From an uncultured Pseudomonadota bacterium (GTDB lineage: Bacteria; Pseudomonadota; Gammaproteobacteria; Burkholderiales; Casimicrobiaceae), in the NCBI GenBank assembly GCA_937958295.1, contig CALFEY010000080.1:1-58361 (forward strand): 58,361 bases of DNA. Reading direction: 5' to 3'. Positions 26,209-35,532 of the stretch are shown here, piece after piece. The notes beneath the pieces were generated by a model. The model was not told the DNA's origin, did not search any database, and saw nothing but the letters and a program-made list of their open reading frames with translations. The translations under genes and the position numbers were made by a program. Position 1 is the stretch's first letter, and every line of letters starts with the position of its first letter.

Positions 26209-27129
26209 ATGCGCTTCACGATCTTCCAGGAGTCGCGCAAGGGCTCGCGCAAGGTCAACCAGGACCGTATCGCGTACACCTTCAGCCGCGATGCGTTGCT
26301 GCTCGTCGTCGCCGACGGCATGGGCGGCCACGCCGGCGGCGAGATCGCCGCGCAGATCGCCGCGCGGCTGTTCATCGAGCGCTTCCAGCAGGAAGCCAAG
26401 CCGATCCTCAAGAACCCCCTCAAGTTCCTGCAGGACACGATGATCCGCGCGCACTCCGCGCTGGGCTCGTATGCGAACCAGTTCTCCATGCTCGAGACGC
26501 CCCGCACCACATGCGTGGCGTGCATCGTGCAGGCCGGGCATGCTTACTGGTGCCACGTCGGCGACTCGCGGCTGTACCTCTTCCGCCAGGGCGGGCTCAT
26601 CGGCTCGACCAAGGACCACTCGAAGGTGCAGTACCTCGTGGACCAGGGCATTATCGGTGCCGACGAAGTGGTGGCGCACCCGGACCGCAACAAGATCTTC
26701 AGCTGCCTGGGCGGCCTCGTGGACCCGGTGATCGACCTGTCCCGCCGCACGCCGCTGCGCAACGGTGACGTGATCGTGATGTGCACCGACGGCCTGTGGA
26801 GCGTGATGGACCAGCGCGAGATCGCCACCTGGCTCACCTCCACGCCGATCCTCACCACCGCGCCGCAGATGATGCGCGAGGGGGAGAAGCGCGGCGGGGC
26901 GGAGGGCGACAACCTGTCGGCGATCGTGGTGCGCTGGGGGCCGGAAACGCTCACCGACGAGCAGACCACCACGATCACCGAGTCGCTCGGTATCGGCGAC
27001 TTCCAGACGCAGATCGATCGCACCCTCACCCTCACCGATCGCAAGGGCACGCAGCGCGACCTGACCGACGACGAGATCGAGCACGCGATCGAGGAGATCC
27101 AGTCGACGATCCAGAAGTATCGCCGCTGA
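26209..27129 (+). CDS. PP2C-type Ser/Thr protein phosphatase
   Basis: 306 residues. Metal-binding motifs of the PPM/PP2C family are present in order: VNQDR (16-20), VADGMGGHAGGE (34-45), HVGDSRLYL, CTDGLWSVM and GDNLSAIVV. The C-terminal 60 residues after the catalytic core are hydrophilic and partly helical (DDEIEHAIEEIQ), perhaps for partner binding. It would reverse phosphorylation by the kinase encoded just upstream. The next gene begins 2 bases after the stop, so the two are probably co-translated. Confidence 0.95.
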   Translation: MRFTIFQESRKGSRKVNQDRIAYTFSRDALLLVVADGMGGHAGGEIAAQIAARLFIERFQQEAKPILKNPLKFLQDTMIRAHSALGSYANQFSMLETPRTTCVACIVQAGHAYWCHVGDSRLYLFRQGGLIGSTKDHSKVQYLVDQGIIGADEVVAHPDRNKIFSCLGGLVDPVIDLSRRTPLRNGDVIVMCTDGLWSVMDQREIATWLTSTPILTTAPQMMREGEKRGGAEGDNLSAIVVRWGPETLTDEQTTTITESLGIGDFQTQIDRTLTLTDRKGTQRDLTDDEIEHAIEEIQSTIQKYRR

Positions 27130-27131
27130 CG

Positions 27132-27836
27132 ATGCGCCAGCTCATCATCGACACCGAGACCACGGGGCTCGACCCGAAGTCCGGGCATCGCATCATCGAG
27201 TTCGCGGCGCTGGAGATGGTCGACCGGCGGCCCACCGGCCGCTCGCTCCACCTCTATTTCGATCCCGAGCGCGAGATCGACTTTGGCGCCACGGAGGTCC
27301 ACGGCAAGACGTGGGAGGACCTGAAGGGCCGGCCGCGCTTCCGCGACCACGCCGGAGAGATCCTCGACTTCCTGCGCGGCGCGGAGTGGATCATCCACAA
27401 CGCGCCGTTCGACGTCGCGTTCATCGACTACGAGTTCGATCTGCTCCAGCACCCGCGTTGCGCGTCGGTGTACAGCGGCGTGATCGACACCCTCGCGCTC
27501 GCCCGCGAGACGTTCCCCGGCAAGCGCAACAATCTCGATGCGCTGTGCGAGCGCTTCGGCGTGTCCAATGCGCATCGCACGCTGCACGGCGCGCTCCTCG
27601 ACGCCCAGCTCCTGGCCGAGGTCTACCTCGCAATGACGCGCGGGCAGGAGTCGCTCACGATCGACATGGGCGAGTCCTCCGGCTTGTCCAGCCTCGCCGT
27701 GACCACGTTCGCCGAGGGGCGTCCCGCGCTCGTGGTGCTGCTGCCCTCCGCGGACGAGATCGCCGCGCATGAGGCCTATCTCGAGGCGCTCGATCGCGAC
27801 TCGAAGGGGCGCTGTCTGTGGCGTGCGGCCGCCTGA
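27132..27836 (+). CDS. dnaQ: DnaQ-like 3'-5' exonuclease (DNA polymerase III epsilon subunit)
   Basis: 234 residues, close to the E. coli epsilon length. Exonuclease motifs: ExoI DTETTG (Asp7, Glu9), ExoII HNAPFDVAFIDYEF, and ExoIII with HRTLHGALLDAQLLAEVYL. As the proofreading subunit it would remove mispaired bases at the replication fork. The C-terminal region (LTIDMGESSG onwards) corresponds to the polymerase-alpha binding tail, though I see no strong motif there. It follows the PP2C gene by 2 bases, which is an unusual context: dnaQ is more often next to rnhA. Confidence 0.88.
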   Translation: MRQLIIDTETTGLDPKSGHRIIEFAALEMVDRRPTGRSLHLYFDPEREIDFGATEVHGKTWEDLKGRPRFRDHAGEILDFLRGAEWIIHNAPFDVAFIDYEFDLLQHPRCASVYSGVIDTLALARETFPGKRNNLDALCERFGVSNAHRTLHGALLDAQLLAEVYLAMTRGQESLTIDMGESSGLSSLAVTTFAEGRPALVVLLPSADEIAAHEAYLEALDRDSKGRCLWRAAA

Positions 27837-27880
27837 GCGCTCCTTCGCACCGTCATCGGGCCGTCATGCGCGGCGTGTAA

Positions 27881-30037
27881 ATGGAATCCACCGAGAAACT
27901 CCTCCAGGTCCCCGCCGGACGCTTCGCGGCAGGTGGGGAGCTGCCCGGTGTGACCGCCCCCGCTACTCCGCCGCTCAATCGCGAGCTATCGCTGCTCGAT
28001 TTCAATCGCCGCGTCCTGGCGCTCGCCGGGGACCGGGGCGTGCCGCTGCTCGAGCGACTGCGCTTCCTGTGCATCGTCGGCAGCAACCTCGATGAATTCT
28101 TCGAGATCCGCGTGGCGGGGGTGAAGGAGCAGCTACGCGCGCGGCTGGCACCGCCGGGCCTCACGCTGCCCGAGCTGCGCGAGCTCGCGGTGCGACTGGG
28201 CGACGAAGCGCGGGCGCTCATCGCTCGCCAGTACGCCGTGCTGAACGACGAGGTCCTGCCGGCGCTCGCGGATGCCGGCGTGCGCCTCATCCGCCGCACC
28301 GAGTTCACGCGCAAGGAGCGCCAGTGGGCCGCGCGCTATTTCGCGCAGGAAGTGCGGCCGTTGCTCACGCCCATCGGGCTCGATCCGGCGCATCCGTTTC
28401 CGCAGGTGGTCAACAAGAGCCTCAATTTCGTCGTGGAGCTCTCGGGCAAGGATGCCTTCGGCCGCAGCACCGGCATTGCGATCGTCAAGGCGCCCCGCGT
28501 GTTGCCGCGCGTGATCCGCATTCCGCCGGAGGTGTCCGGCGATGCGCACGCTTTCGTGATGCTCTCCTCCGTGCTGCATGCGCACCTGGCGGAGATGTTC
28601 CCCGGCCGCGAGGTCGTGGCCTACTCGCAGTTCCGCGTCACGCGCGATGCCGACCTGTGGATCGACGAGGAGGAGGTCAAGAACCTGCGCCAGGCGCTGC
28701 AGGGCGAGTTGCCGCAGCGGCAGTTCGGCTCGGCCGTGCGCCTGGAGGTGGCCGCGGAATGCCCGTCGACACTGGCCCGCTTCCTCCTCGGCCAGTTCGG
28801 GCTCGCCGATGAGGACCTTTATCGCTGCGACGGCCCGGTCAACATCGCAAGGCTCGCCTCGCTCGTGGACCAGGTGGACATCGCAGCGCTGAAGTACGAA
28901 CCCTTCGTGCCCGGGCTGCCGGCGCGGCTGTCCGCCGCGCCGGACATCCTCTCGGCCATCCGCGCGCAGGACATCCTGCTCCATCACCCGTACCAGTCCT
29001 TCGAGCCGGTGGTGGATTTCATCCGCTCGGCGGCGGAGGACGAGGACGTTGCCGCCATCAAGCAGACCGTCTATCGCACCGGCGTGAACTCGGTGCTCAT
29101 GGACGCGCTGGTGGAGGCGGCGCGTCGCGGCAAGGAAGTTACCGTGGTGGTGGAGCTGATGGCGCGCTTCGACGAGCAGGCGAACATGAACTGGGCCGAG
29201 AGGCTGGAGCGCGCCGGCGCCCAGGTGGTGTACGGCGTGTTCGGGCTCAAGACGCACGCCAAGCTCGCCCTCGTGATCCGGCGTGAGCGGGACCGCCGCG
29301 GCCGTTCGCGCCTCGTGCCGTACGCGCACCTGGGCACCGGCAACTATCACCCGCGCACCACGACGCTGTACACGGATTTCGGTCTGCTCACCGCCGACCC
29401 CGCGCTGTGCGCGGACGTGAACGAGGTGTTCCTGCACATCACGAGCCTCGCGCGCGCCGGGCGCATGCGCAAGCTCCTGCTCGCGCCGTTCACCATGCAC
29501 CGGCGCATCCTCGAGATGATCCGTCGCGAGATCCGCCATGCGCGCGAGGGCCGGCCGGCGCGCATCGTCGCCAAGATGAACGCGCTGGTGGAGGAGGGCG
29601 TGATTCGCGCGCTCTACGCGGCGTCCGCGGCTGGGGTATCCATCGACCTCATCGTGCGCGGGGCCTGCGCGCTGCGGCCGGGTGTGCCGGGCGTGTCGGA
29701 GAACATCCGCGTGCGCTCCGTGCTGGGACGCTTCCTCGAGCACCATCGCGTGTGGTGCTTCGGCAACGGGGGCACGCCCGATGTGTGGCTGTCATCGGCC
29801 GACTGGATGGGCCGCAACCTGTTTCGCCGCGTGGAGGTGGCCTTCCCCATCCGCGATCCGGAGCTCCGCAAGCGCGTGATCGAGGAAGGGTTGGCGGTGT
29901 ATCTTGCCGATAACCGCGACGCCTGGGCGCTCGATGCCAAAGGCATGTGGGCGCGGGTGCGCAGCCGCGGCAAGCCGCGCTCGGCGCAGGCGGAACTCCT
30001 GGCCCGCCTGCGGGCACCGAAAGAGCCGGGCGAATGA
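27881..30037 (+). CDS. ppk1: Polyphosphate kinase 1
   Basis: 718 residues. Opens the catalytic core with NRELSLLDFNRRVLALA; then SNLDEFFEIRVAGVKEQ, HHPYQSFEPVVDFI, a catalytic His in FGLKTHAKLALVIR (about residue 458), HLGTGNYHPRTTTLYTDFGL and, near the C-terminus, WLSSADWMGRNLFRRVEVAF, all PPK1 signatures. It synthesises inorganic polyphosphate from ATP. The ATG at 27881 lacks an obvious SD. It is followed by sixA and, convergently, ppx, so polyphosphate formation and breakdown are encoded together. Confidence 0.97.
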   Translation: MESTEKLLQVPAGRFAAGGELPGVTAPATPPLNRELSLLDFNRRVLALAGDRGVPLLERLRFLCIVGSNLDEFFEIRVAGVKEQLRARLAPPGLTLPELRELAVRLGDEARALIARQYAVLNDEVLPALADAGVRLIRRTEFTRKERQWAARYFAQEVRPLLTPIGLDPAHPFPQVVNKSLNFVVELSGKDAFGRSTGIAIVKAPRVLPRVIRIPPEVSGDAHAFVMLSSVLHAHLAEMFPGREVVAYSQFRVTRDADLWIDEEEVKNLRQALQGELPQRQFGSAVRLEVAAECPSTLARFLLGQFGLADEDLYRCDGPVNIARLASLVDQVDIAALKYEPFVPGLPARLSAAPDILSAIRAQDILLHHPYQSFEPVVDFIRSAAEDEDVAAIKQTVYRTGVNSVLMDALVEAARRGKEVTVVVELMARFDEQANMNWAERLERAGAQVVYGVFGLKTHAKLALVIRRERDRRGRSRLVPYAHLGTGNYHPRTTTLYTDFGLLTADPALCADVNEVFLHITSLARAGRMRKLLLAPFTMHRRILEMIRREIRHAREGRPARIVAKMNALVEEGVIRALYAASAAGVSIDLIVRGACALRPGVPGVSENIRVRSVLGRFLEHHRVWCFGNGGTPDVWLSSADWMGRNLFRRVEVAFPIRDPELRKRVIEEGLAVYLADNRDAWALDAKGMWARVRSRGKPRSAQAELLARLRAPKEPGE

Positions 30038-30071
30038 CGACGCGCGCAACGATAATGGTGGGGGCCTTGCG

Positions 30072-30524
30072 ATGGACCTGATCCTGTGGCGGCATGCCGA
30101 AGCCGAGCCGGGCGAGCCCGACCTCGGGCGGCGCCTGACTCCCAAGGGTGTGAAGCAGGCCGAGCGCATGGCGCTGTGGCTCGATGCCCACCTGCCCGAC
30201 ACCTGCCGCATCCTGGTGTCGCCCGCCGACCGCGCGCAGCAGACGGCCCTGGCTCTCGACCGCAAGTTCCGCACGGTGCCGGAGATCGCGCCGGGCGCGA
30301 GCGTGGCGGCCGTGCTGTCCGCCGCCAACTGGCCGGAGTCGCGCGAGCCCGTGCTGGTGGTCGGGCACCAGCCCACGCTGGGCATGGTGGCCTCGTTCCT
30401 CCTGGCCGGGGAGGAGGCCTACTGGTCCGTGCGCAAGAGCGCGGTGTGGTGGCTGTCCGACCGTGCGAAGGAAGGCGGCGCGGCGGTGGTATTGAAGGCC
30501 GCGTTGAGTCCGGACTTCCTCTAG
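30072..30524 (+). CDS. sixA: SixA-type phosphohistidine phosphatase
   Basis: 150 residues of the histidine phosphatase superfamily. RHG motif variant LWRHAEAEPG with catalytic His8, second conserved His in VVGHQPTLGMVAS, and SPADRAQQTA. SixA removes phosphate from phosphohistidine in Hpt or phosphotransferase proteins. ATG 30072 is used; upstream in-frame sequence overlaps ppk1 and is not homologous. It is located 34 bases after ppk1 and convergent with ppx. Confidence 0.9.
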   Translation: MDLILWRHAEAEPGEPDLGRRLTPKGVKQAERMALWLDAHLPDTCRILVSPADRAQQTALALDRKFRTVPEIAPGASVAAVLSAANWPESREPVLVVGHQPTLGMVASFLLAGEEAYWSVRKSAVWWLSDRAKEGGAAVVLKAALSPDFL

Positions 30525-30543
30525 CGCGGGTGCGCCCGCGCGC

Positions 30544-32037
30544 TCACGCCTTCCAGAGGCGTCCCACGGACTGCCATTCGGCGCGCTCGAGATCGAGCAG
30601 GTGTTCCGTCAGCGGATGCGCCTTCAGCCACTTCTTGGCCACGGCGAAGCGGATCGTCTTGCCCATCCGGACCACGAGGCGGGGGGGGTCGATGGCCCGG
30701 CGCGCATGGTGGAACAGGACTGCCAGCCGCAGGGCCAGCACCTGGGCAGCGAAGTCGAGGTGAGTGGCCACCTGCGGCATCTTCGACAGGCCGCCCCGGC
30801 AGCCCAGCACCAGCGCGGCCAGGTAGCGCTGCTCCTGCGCGGAGAAGCCCGGCATGTCGGCGTTCTCGAGGATGTAGGCGCCATGCTTGTGAAAGCCGAT
30901 ATGCGAGACGGTGTAGCCGATCTCGTGCAGGAGCGCCGCCCACTCGACGCGCTGCGCGAACTGCGCATCGGGCGTGGGCGAGGCCGCGAGGTAGATGGCC
31001 TTGGCCATCGCGGCCACGCGCTTCGCGTGCGGTCGGTCGATGTGGTAGCGCTCGGAAAAACTGTCCACCGTCACGGCGCGGCTGTCACGCTGCTCGGTGC
31101 GGCCGAGGAGGTCATGCAGCACGCCCAGGCGCAGCGCGCCGCCGACCGGATTGATGCGCGAGACGCCGAGCTCGGCCATCGCCGCGGCCATGATCGAGAA
31201 GCCGCCCGCGAGCACCGGCGCCCGTTCCGGCTTGACGCCCGGCAGCACGAGCCGCGAGATGCGCCCCGCATCGATCATCTTGCGGCGCAGGCGGGCGAGG
31301 CCGTCGCGGGTGATGCCTCCGGCCGACAGGCCGTTTTCCTCCAGGATGGCGGCGAGGGCGAGGGCGGTGCCGGACGAGGCGAAGGCCTCCTTCCAGTGCT
31401 CGGGACCGAACTCGCGGGCAATGGCCTCGATCTCGGCGCGGGCGTGCGTCTCCGCCTCGCTGAAGGCGGCCGCGCGCAACTCGCCCCGCGGGAAGAACGT
31501 CCTCGTCATGCTCACGCAGCCGATCTTGAGCGACTCGAGCCGCTCGGGCGTCATGCCCCGGCCGATGATCACCTCGGTGGAGCCGCCGCCGATGTCGATC
31601 ACGAGGCGCGGCTCGGTGGAGGCCGGCAGCACGTGGGCCACGCCGAGGTAGATGAGCCGCGCCTCCTCGTGGCCGCCGATGATGTCGATGGGAAAACCCA
31701 GGGCGGCTTCCGCTTGCGGGAGGAACGTTGCGGCATTGCGCGCGACGCGAAAGGTGTTGGTCGCCACGGCCCGCACGGCGGACGGGTGCAGTCCCGACAG
31801 ACGCTCCCGGAAGCGTGCGAGGCACGCCAGCGCCGCCTTGCGTGCCACGAGCGTGAGGTTGCCCTTTTCGTCCATGCCGGCGCCGAAGCGGATCGTCTCG
31901 CGCCACGTGTCGAGCCGGAAGATCTGGCTGCCTTCCACCCGGCCGATCTCGAGACGGAAGCTATTGCTCCCCAAGTCCACCACGGCGAGCGTGGAAGGGC
32001 GGGCAAACGAGGTCAGGCGCGCGAGGGCGTTGGGCAT
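30544..32037 (-). CDS. ppx: Exopolyphosphatase (Ppx/GppA family)
   Basis: 497 residues. Actin-like ATPase-fold N-terminal half with VVDLGSNSFRLEIG, VRAVATNTFR and VIDIGGGSTEVIIG. The C-terminal half is an HD-like domain (HAKRVAAMAKAIY, LLHEIGYTVSHIGFHKHGAY). It releases phosphate from polyphosphate ends; the family also includes pppGpp phosphatases, so GppA activity cannot be excluded by eye. It is convergent with sixA (20-base gap) and divergent from ilvA over 159 bp without a clear promoter. Confidence 0.95.
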   Translation of the reverse strand: MPNALARLTSFARPSTLAVVDLGSNSFRLEIGRVEGSQIFRLDTWRETIRFGAGMDEKGNLTLVARKAALACLARFRERLSGLHPSAVRAVATNTFRVARNAATFLPQAEAALGFPIDIIGGHEEARLIYLGVAHVLPASTEPRLVIDIGGGSTEVIIGRGMTPERLESLKIGCVSMTRTFFPRGELRAAAFSEAETHARAEIEAIAREFGPEHWKEAFASSGTALALAAILEENGLSAGGITRDGLARLRRKMIDAGRISRLVLPGVKPERAPVLAGGFSIMAAAMAELGVSRINPVGGALRLGVLHDLLGRTEQRDSRAVTVDSFSERYHIDRPHAKRVAAMAKAIYLAASPTPDAQFAQRVEWAALLHEIGYTVSHIGFHKHGAYILENADMPGFSAQEQRYLAALVLGCRGGLSKMPQVATHLDFAAQVLALRLAVLFHHARRAIDPPRLVVRMGKTIRFAVAKKWLKAHPLTEHLLDLERAEWQSVGRLWKA

Positions 32038-32196
32038 GCGGAAAGGCGCGTGGCGAGGCGGGCGGCGCGCGAAGCCTAGCAGAAAGGCGTGGCGGCGCGG
32101 TGGTGGCGCGGTAAGCCCCGGGTGGCGCTGCGCCGCACCGACCTGCTACTCTCGAAAGTTCGCCGCAAGATCGGCGCGCGACCCGCCCGACCCGCC

Positions 32197-33711
32197 ATGC
32201 CCATCGACTATCTCCAGAAAATCCTCACCGCCAAGGTCTACGACGTGGCGGTGGAATCGCCCCTCGACGAAGCAGTGACGCTCTCGCGGCGCCTGCGCAA
32301 CCGGGTGCTCCTCAAGCGCGAAGACGAGCAGTCGGTGTTCTCGTTCAAGCTGCGGGGTGCCTACAACAAGATGGCGCACCTGTCGGTCGCGGAGCGCGCG
32401 AAGGGCGTGATCGCGGCGTCGGCCGGCAATCACGCGCAGGGGGTGGCCCTGGCAGCGCAGCGGCTCTCGTGTGTCGCCACGATCGTGATGCCGGTGACCA
32501 CGCCCAACATCAAGATCGCGGCCGTGGAGGCGCGCGGGGCGAAGGTCGTGCTCCACGGCGACTCCTACTCGGATGCCTACGACGAGGCGCAGCGCCTGCA
32601 GGCCAAGACGGGCGCCACGTTCGTGCACCCGTACGACGACCCCGATGTCATCGCGGGCCAGGGCACGATCGGCATGGAGATCCTGCGCCAATGCCAGGGG
32701 CCGCTCGACGCGATCTTCGTGGCCGTGGGCGGGGGCGGGCTCATTTCCGGTATCGCGTCCTACGTCAAGCGGGTGCGGCCGGCGGTGAAGGTCATCGGCG
32801 TGCAGCCGGTGGACTCCGATGCGATGACCCGATCGATCGCCGCCGGACGTCGCGTGCGGCTGTCGCACGTGGGCCTGTTTGCCGATGGCGTGGCGGTCAA
32901 GCAGGTGGGCCGCGAGACGTTTCGCATCGCGCGCGAGCTCGTCGACGAGATGATCACGGTGGATACGGACGCCACCTGCGCGGCCATCAAGGACGTGTTC
33001 GAGGACACCCGGTCCATCCTCGAGCCCGCCGGGGCGCTGGCTGTGGCCGGCATCAAGGCCTGGTGCGAGACCCATCGTGGCGAGGGACGCACGTACGTGG
33101 CCATCGCCTGCGGTGCCAACATGAACTTCGATCGCCTGCGCTTCGTGGCCGAGCGCGCGGAGCTGGGCGAGGCACGTGAGGCGATCTTCGCGGTGACCAT
33201 TCCCGAGCGGCCGGGCAGCTTCCGGGCCTTCTGCGCGTTGCTCGGCAAGCGCAGCGTCACCGAGTTCAACTACCGCTATGCCGATGCCACCAAGGCGCAT
33301 CTGTTCGTGGGCGTTGAGGTGGCGGGCCGCAAGGCCACCGCAGAGCTCCTGGCGTTGTTCCACAAGCACGGCATCGAGGCCTACGACCTGTCCGACAACG
33401 AGATGGCCAAGCTGCACGTGCGCCACCTCGTGGGCGGCCACGCCCCGGCGGCCGAGCACGAACTACTCTATCGCTTCGAGTTCCCGGAACGGCCCGGCGC
33501 GCTCCTGCGCTTTCTCGACAGCATGAGCGCCGGGTGGAACATCAGCCTCTTCCACTACCGCAACCATGGCGCCGACTACGGCCGCGTCCTGGTGGGCATG
33601 CAGGTGCCGCCGACGGACAAGGCCGATTTCCGACGTTTTCTGGACCGGCTCGGCTACACGTACGTGGACGAGTCCGCCAACCCGGCCTATCGGATGTTCC
33701 TCGCGAGCTGA
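32197..33711 (+). CDS. ilvA: Threonine ammonia-lyase, biosynthetic
   Basis: 504 residues, near the E. coli IlvA length (514). PLP lysine in SVFSFKLRGAYNK (Lys51), AASAGNHAQGVAL, phosphate-binding VAVGGGGLISGIA and EPAGALAVAG. Two C-terminal ACT-like repeats (IFAVTIPERPGSF and YRFEFPERPGALL) indicate the regulated biosynthetic form, controlled by isoleucine and valine. It converts threonine to 2-oxobutanoate, first step of isoleucine synthesis. The start ATG 32197 gives the normal N-terminus MPIDYLQKIL. The 270 bp that follow, up to pilG, hold no gene I can support. Confidence 0.96.
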   Translation: MPIDYLQKILTAKVYDVAVESPLDEAVTLSRRLRNRVLLKREDEQSVFSFKLRGAYNKMAHLSVAERAKGVIAASAGNHAQGVALAAQRLSCVATIVMPVTTPNIKIAAVEARGAKVVLHGDSYSDAYDEAQRLQAKTGATFVHPYDDPDVIAGQGTIGMEILRQCQGPLDAIFVAVGGGGLISGIASYVKRVRPAVKVIGVQPVDSDAMTRSIAAGRRVRLSHVGLFADGVAVKQVGRETFRIARELVDEMITVDTDATCAAIKDVFEDTRSILEPAGALAVAGIKAWCETHRGEGRTYVAIACGANMNFDRLRFVAERAELGEAREAIFAVTIPERPGSFRAFCALLGKRSVTEFNYRYADATKAHLFVGVEVAGRKATAELLALFHKHGIEAYDLSDNEMAKLHVRHLVGGHAPAAEHELLYRFEFPERPGALLRFLDSMSAGWNISLFHYRNHGADYGRVLVGMQVPPTDKADFRRFLDRLGYTYVDESANPAYRMFLAS

Positions 33712-33981
33712 CCGCGCTCCCGGACCGCGCCCGCCGACGGCATTGACTGCCGCACCGCGGCACATTGGCTGAATGAAAGTTGCCGTGGTGTTGCATTTGC
33801 CGCGTTTTGGGCCCAGCCGGCCCATTCCGGCAAGCTTTATGCTCTAGGCACAGGGCCGGCCACGTGGCAGACTTGAACACGACAACTGCGGAGCGTCCGG
33901 CGCGCGCGGCGGTTTTGCCGGTACCGGTCGGGCACGACGCCGCATTGTTCGCAGTCCGAGGGGTGGAAGGAGCACGAGGCA

Positions 33982-34380
33982 GTGGCAGACCAGAACCCTT
34001 TGCAGGGCGTGAAGGTCATGGTGATCGACGACTCGAACACGATTCGCCGCAGCGCGGAGATCTTCCTGCTGCAGGCGGGGTGCACGGTCATCCTCGCCGA
34101 GGACGGCTTCGACGCGCTGGCCAAGATCGCCGACCATCGCCCGGACGTCGTGTTCGTCGACATCATGATGCCCCGGCTCGATGGCTACCAGACATGCGCG
34201 CTCATCAAAAAGAATGCGCGCTTCAACGTTACGCCGGTGATCATGCTGTCGTCGAAGGACGGCTTGTTCGACCGGGCGCGGGGCCGCATGGTGGGCTCGG
34301 ATCAGTACCTCACCAAGCCGTTCACCAAGGAGAGCCTGCTCAAGGCCGTGGCGGCGCACGTGAACAGGGCAGCGGCATGA
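33982..34380 (+). CDS. pilG: Twitching-motility response regulator PilG
   Basis: 132-residue single receiver domain. Acidic pair in VMVIDDSNT (Asp16, Asp17), phosphoacceptor Asp60 in VVFVDIMMPRLDG and conserved Lys in YLTKPF. The opening QGVKVMVIDDSNTIRRSAE is characteristic of PilG. The start is GTG 33982 with AAGGAG 9 bases upstream. It is the first gene of the Pil-Chp cluster and would be phosphorylated by ChpA to promote pilus extension via PilB. A 112-base gap separates it from pilH; its own promoter would be in 33712-33981, where I find no convincing hexamers. Confidence 0.94.
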   Translation: MADQNPLQGVKVMVIDDSNTIRRSAEIFLLQAGCTVILAEDGFDALAKIADHRPDVVFVDIMMPRLDGYQTCALIKKNARFNVTPVIMLSSKDGLFDRARGRMVGSDQYLTKPFTKESLLKAVAAHVNRAAA

Positions 34381-34492
34381 GCCCGCCGGGCCGTCCCAAG
34401 GGCGAATGCCGGAGCGCGCAGCGCGAAGGCCAATTCTGGAGCTCCATGGCCGGCCGGCATCGGGGATCCGCAACCGCAGCAGGGGAGTCGCA

Positions 34493-34945
34493 GTGCCGAA
34501 CAACAGCAAGAGCCTAGAGGAAATGCGCGCCCCGGTCACGGCCGCGGAGGTCGTGGGATCGCGCAAGGCGGCGGGCAAGCCCGGCGTGAGGCGCATCCTG
34601 ATCGTCGACGACTCGCCCACCGAGCGGCACGTGCTGAACGACCTGCTCACCAAGTCGGGCTACGAGGTCGTCGCGAGCGACAACGGCGAGGACGCGATCC
34701 AGAAGGCCAAGGCCCTCAAGCCCGACCTCATCGTGATGGACGTCGTAATGCCGGGGCTCAACGGCTTCCAGGCCACGCGCGCGATCAGCCGCGACCCGGA
34801 GACGCGCACGATCCCCATCATCCTGTGCACGTCGAAGAGCCAGGAAACGGACAAGATCTGGGGCATGCGGCAAGGTGCGCGCGACTACATCGTGAAGCCC
34901 GTCAATCGCGACGAGCTTCTCGAGAAGATCGCGGCGATCGGCTGA
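34493..34945 (+). CDS. pilH: Twitching-motility response regulator PilH
   Basis: 150 residues with a single receiver domain after a 30-residue N-terminal extension. Motifs: ILIVDDSPTERHVL, phosphoacceptor Asp83 in LIVMDVVMPGLNG, and YIVKPV. Start GTG 34493 is supported by GGGGAG 6 bases upstream; a longer frame from 34406 is not. In Pseudomonas PilH opposes PilG in ChpA signalling. It is followed by pilI after 16 bases. Confidence 0.92.
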   Translation: MPNNSKSLEEMRAPVTAAEVVGSRKAAGKPGVRRILIVDDSPTERHVLNDLLTKSGYEVVASDNGEDAIQKAKALKPDLIVMDVVMPGLNGFQATRAISRDPETRTIPIILCTSKSQETDKIWGMRQGARDYIVKPVNRDELLEKIAAIG

Positions 34946-34961
34946 CGGCCCAGGAACCGCT

Positions 34962-35483
34962 ATGGCCCGTGCCGCGAAGCTCGATCTCCGCACGTTCCAG
35001 CAGGAGCTGGCGGCCCGGCTCGCCACGAAGACCGCCGCGCAGGTGGAGTCGTCGCGACTCGGCCTGTCCTGCGGCGGCGATCGCTGGCTCATTCGCCTCG
35101 CCGATGCCGGCGAGGTGGTCACGCTCCCCGAGATCGTTCCCGTGCCGCTCACCCGGCCGTGGTACCTCGGCGTGGCGAACATCCGCGGCAATCTCTACAG
35201 CGTGGTCGATTTCGCGCGCTTCCTCGGCCACGAGGCGCCCGCGGCCAGCACGCAGGCGCGGCTCGTGCTGTTCGGCCCCCGCGCGGGCGAGATCAATGCC
35301 GGCGTGGTCGTCACGCGCGTGATGGGATTGCGCAACGTGGCGGAGCTCGCGCCGGCGGCGCCTCCGCAAGGCGCGCCGGCGTGGTACGCGCAGCGGTGGA
35401 TGGACGGCGACGGCCACGCGTGGCAGGAGATCGATCTCGCGGTGCTCGCGCGCGATCCGGCCTTCCTGCAGGTGGGACTCTAA
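34962..35483 (+). CDS. pilI: CheW-like adaptor PilI
   Basis: 173 residues with a CheW domain (RPWYLGVANIRGNLYSVVDF is the core motif). It would link the chemoreceptor PilJ with the histidine kinase ChpA at the inner membrane. ATG 34962 is preceded by AGGA. Operonic with pilH (16 bases upstream) and pilJ (49 bases downstream). Confidence 0.92.
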   Translation: MARAAKLDLRTFQQELAARLATKTAAQVESSRLGLSCGGDRWLIRLADAGEVVTLPEIVPVPLTRPWYLGVANIRGNLYSVVDFARFLGHEAPAASTQARLVLFGPRAGEINAGVVVTRVMGLRNVAELAPAAPPQGAPAWYAQRWMDGDGHAWQEIDLAVLARDPAFLQVGL

Positions 35484-35532
35484 GGGGAACGGGCTGCGGC
35501 GCCCCTGGCGCTCGCACCGGGAGAAACGCACT

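Noticed and set aside
33712..33981. Sigma-54 or sigma-70 promoter ahead of pilG (TATGCT near 33838; TTGC near 33778).
   Set aside because: No partner hexamer at correct spacing, and the GG-GC spacing does not match sigma-54.
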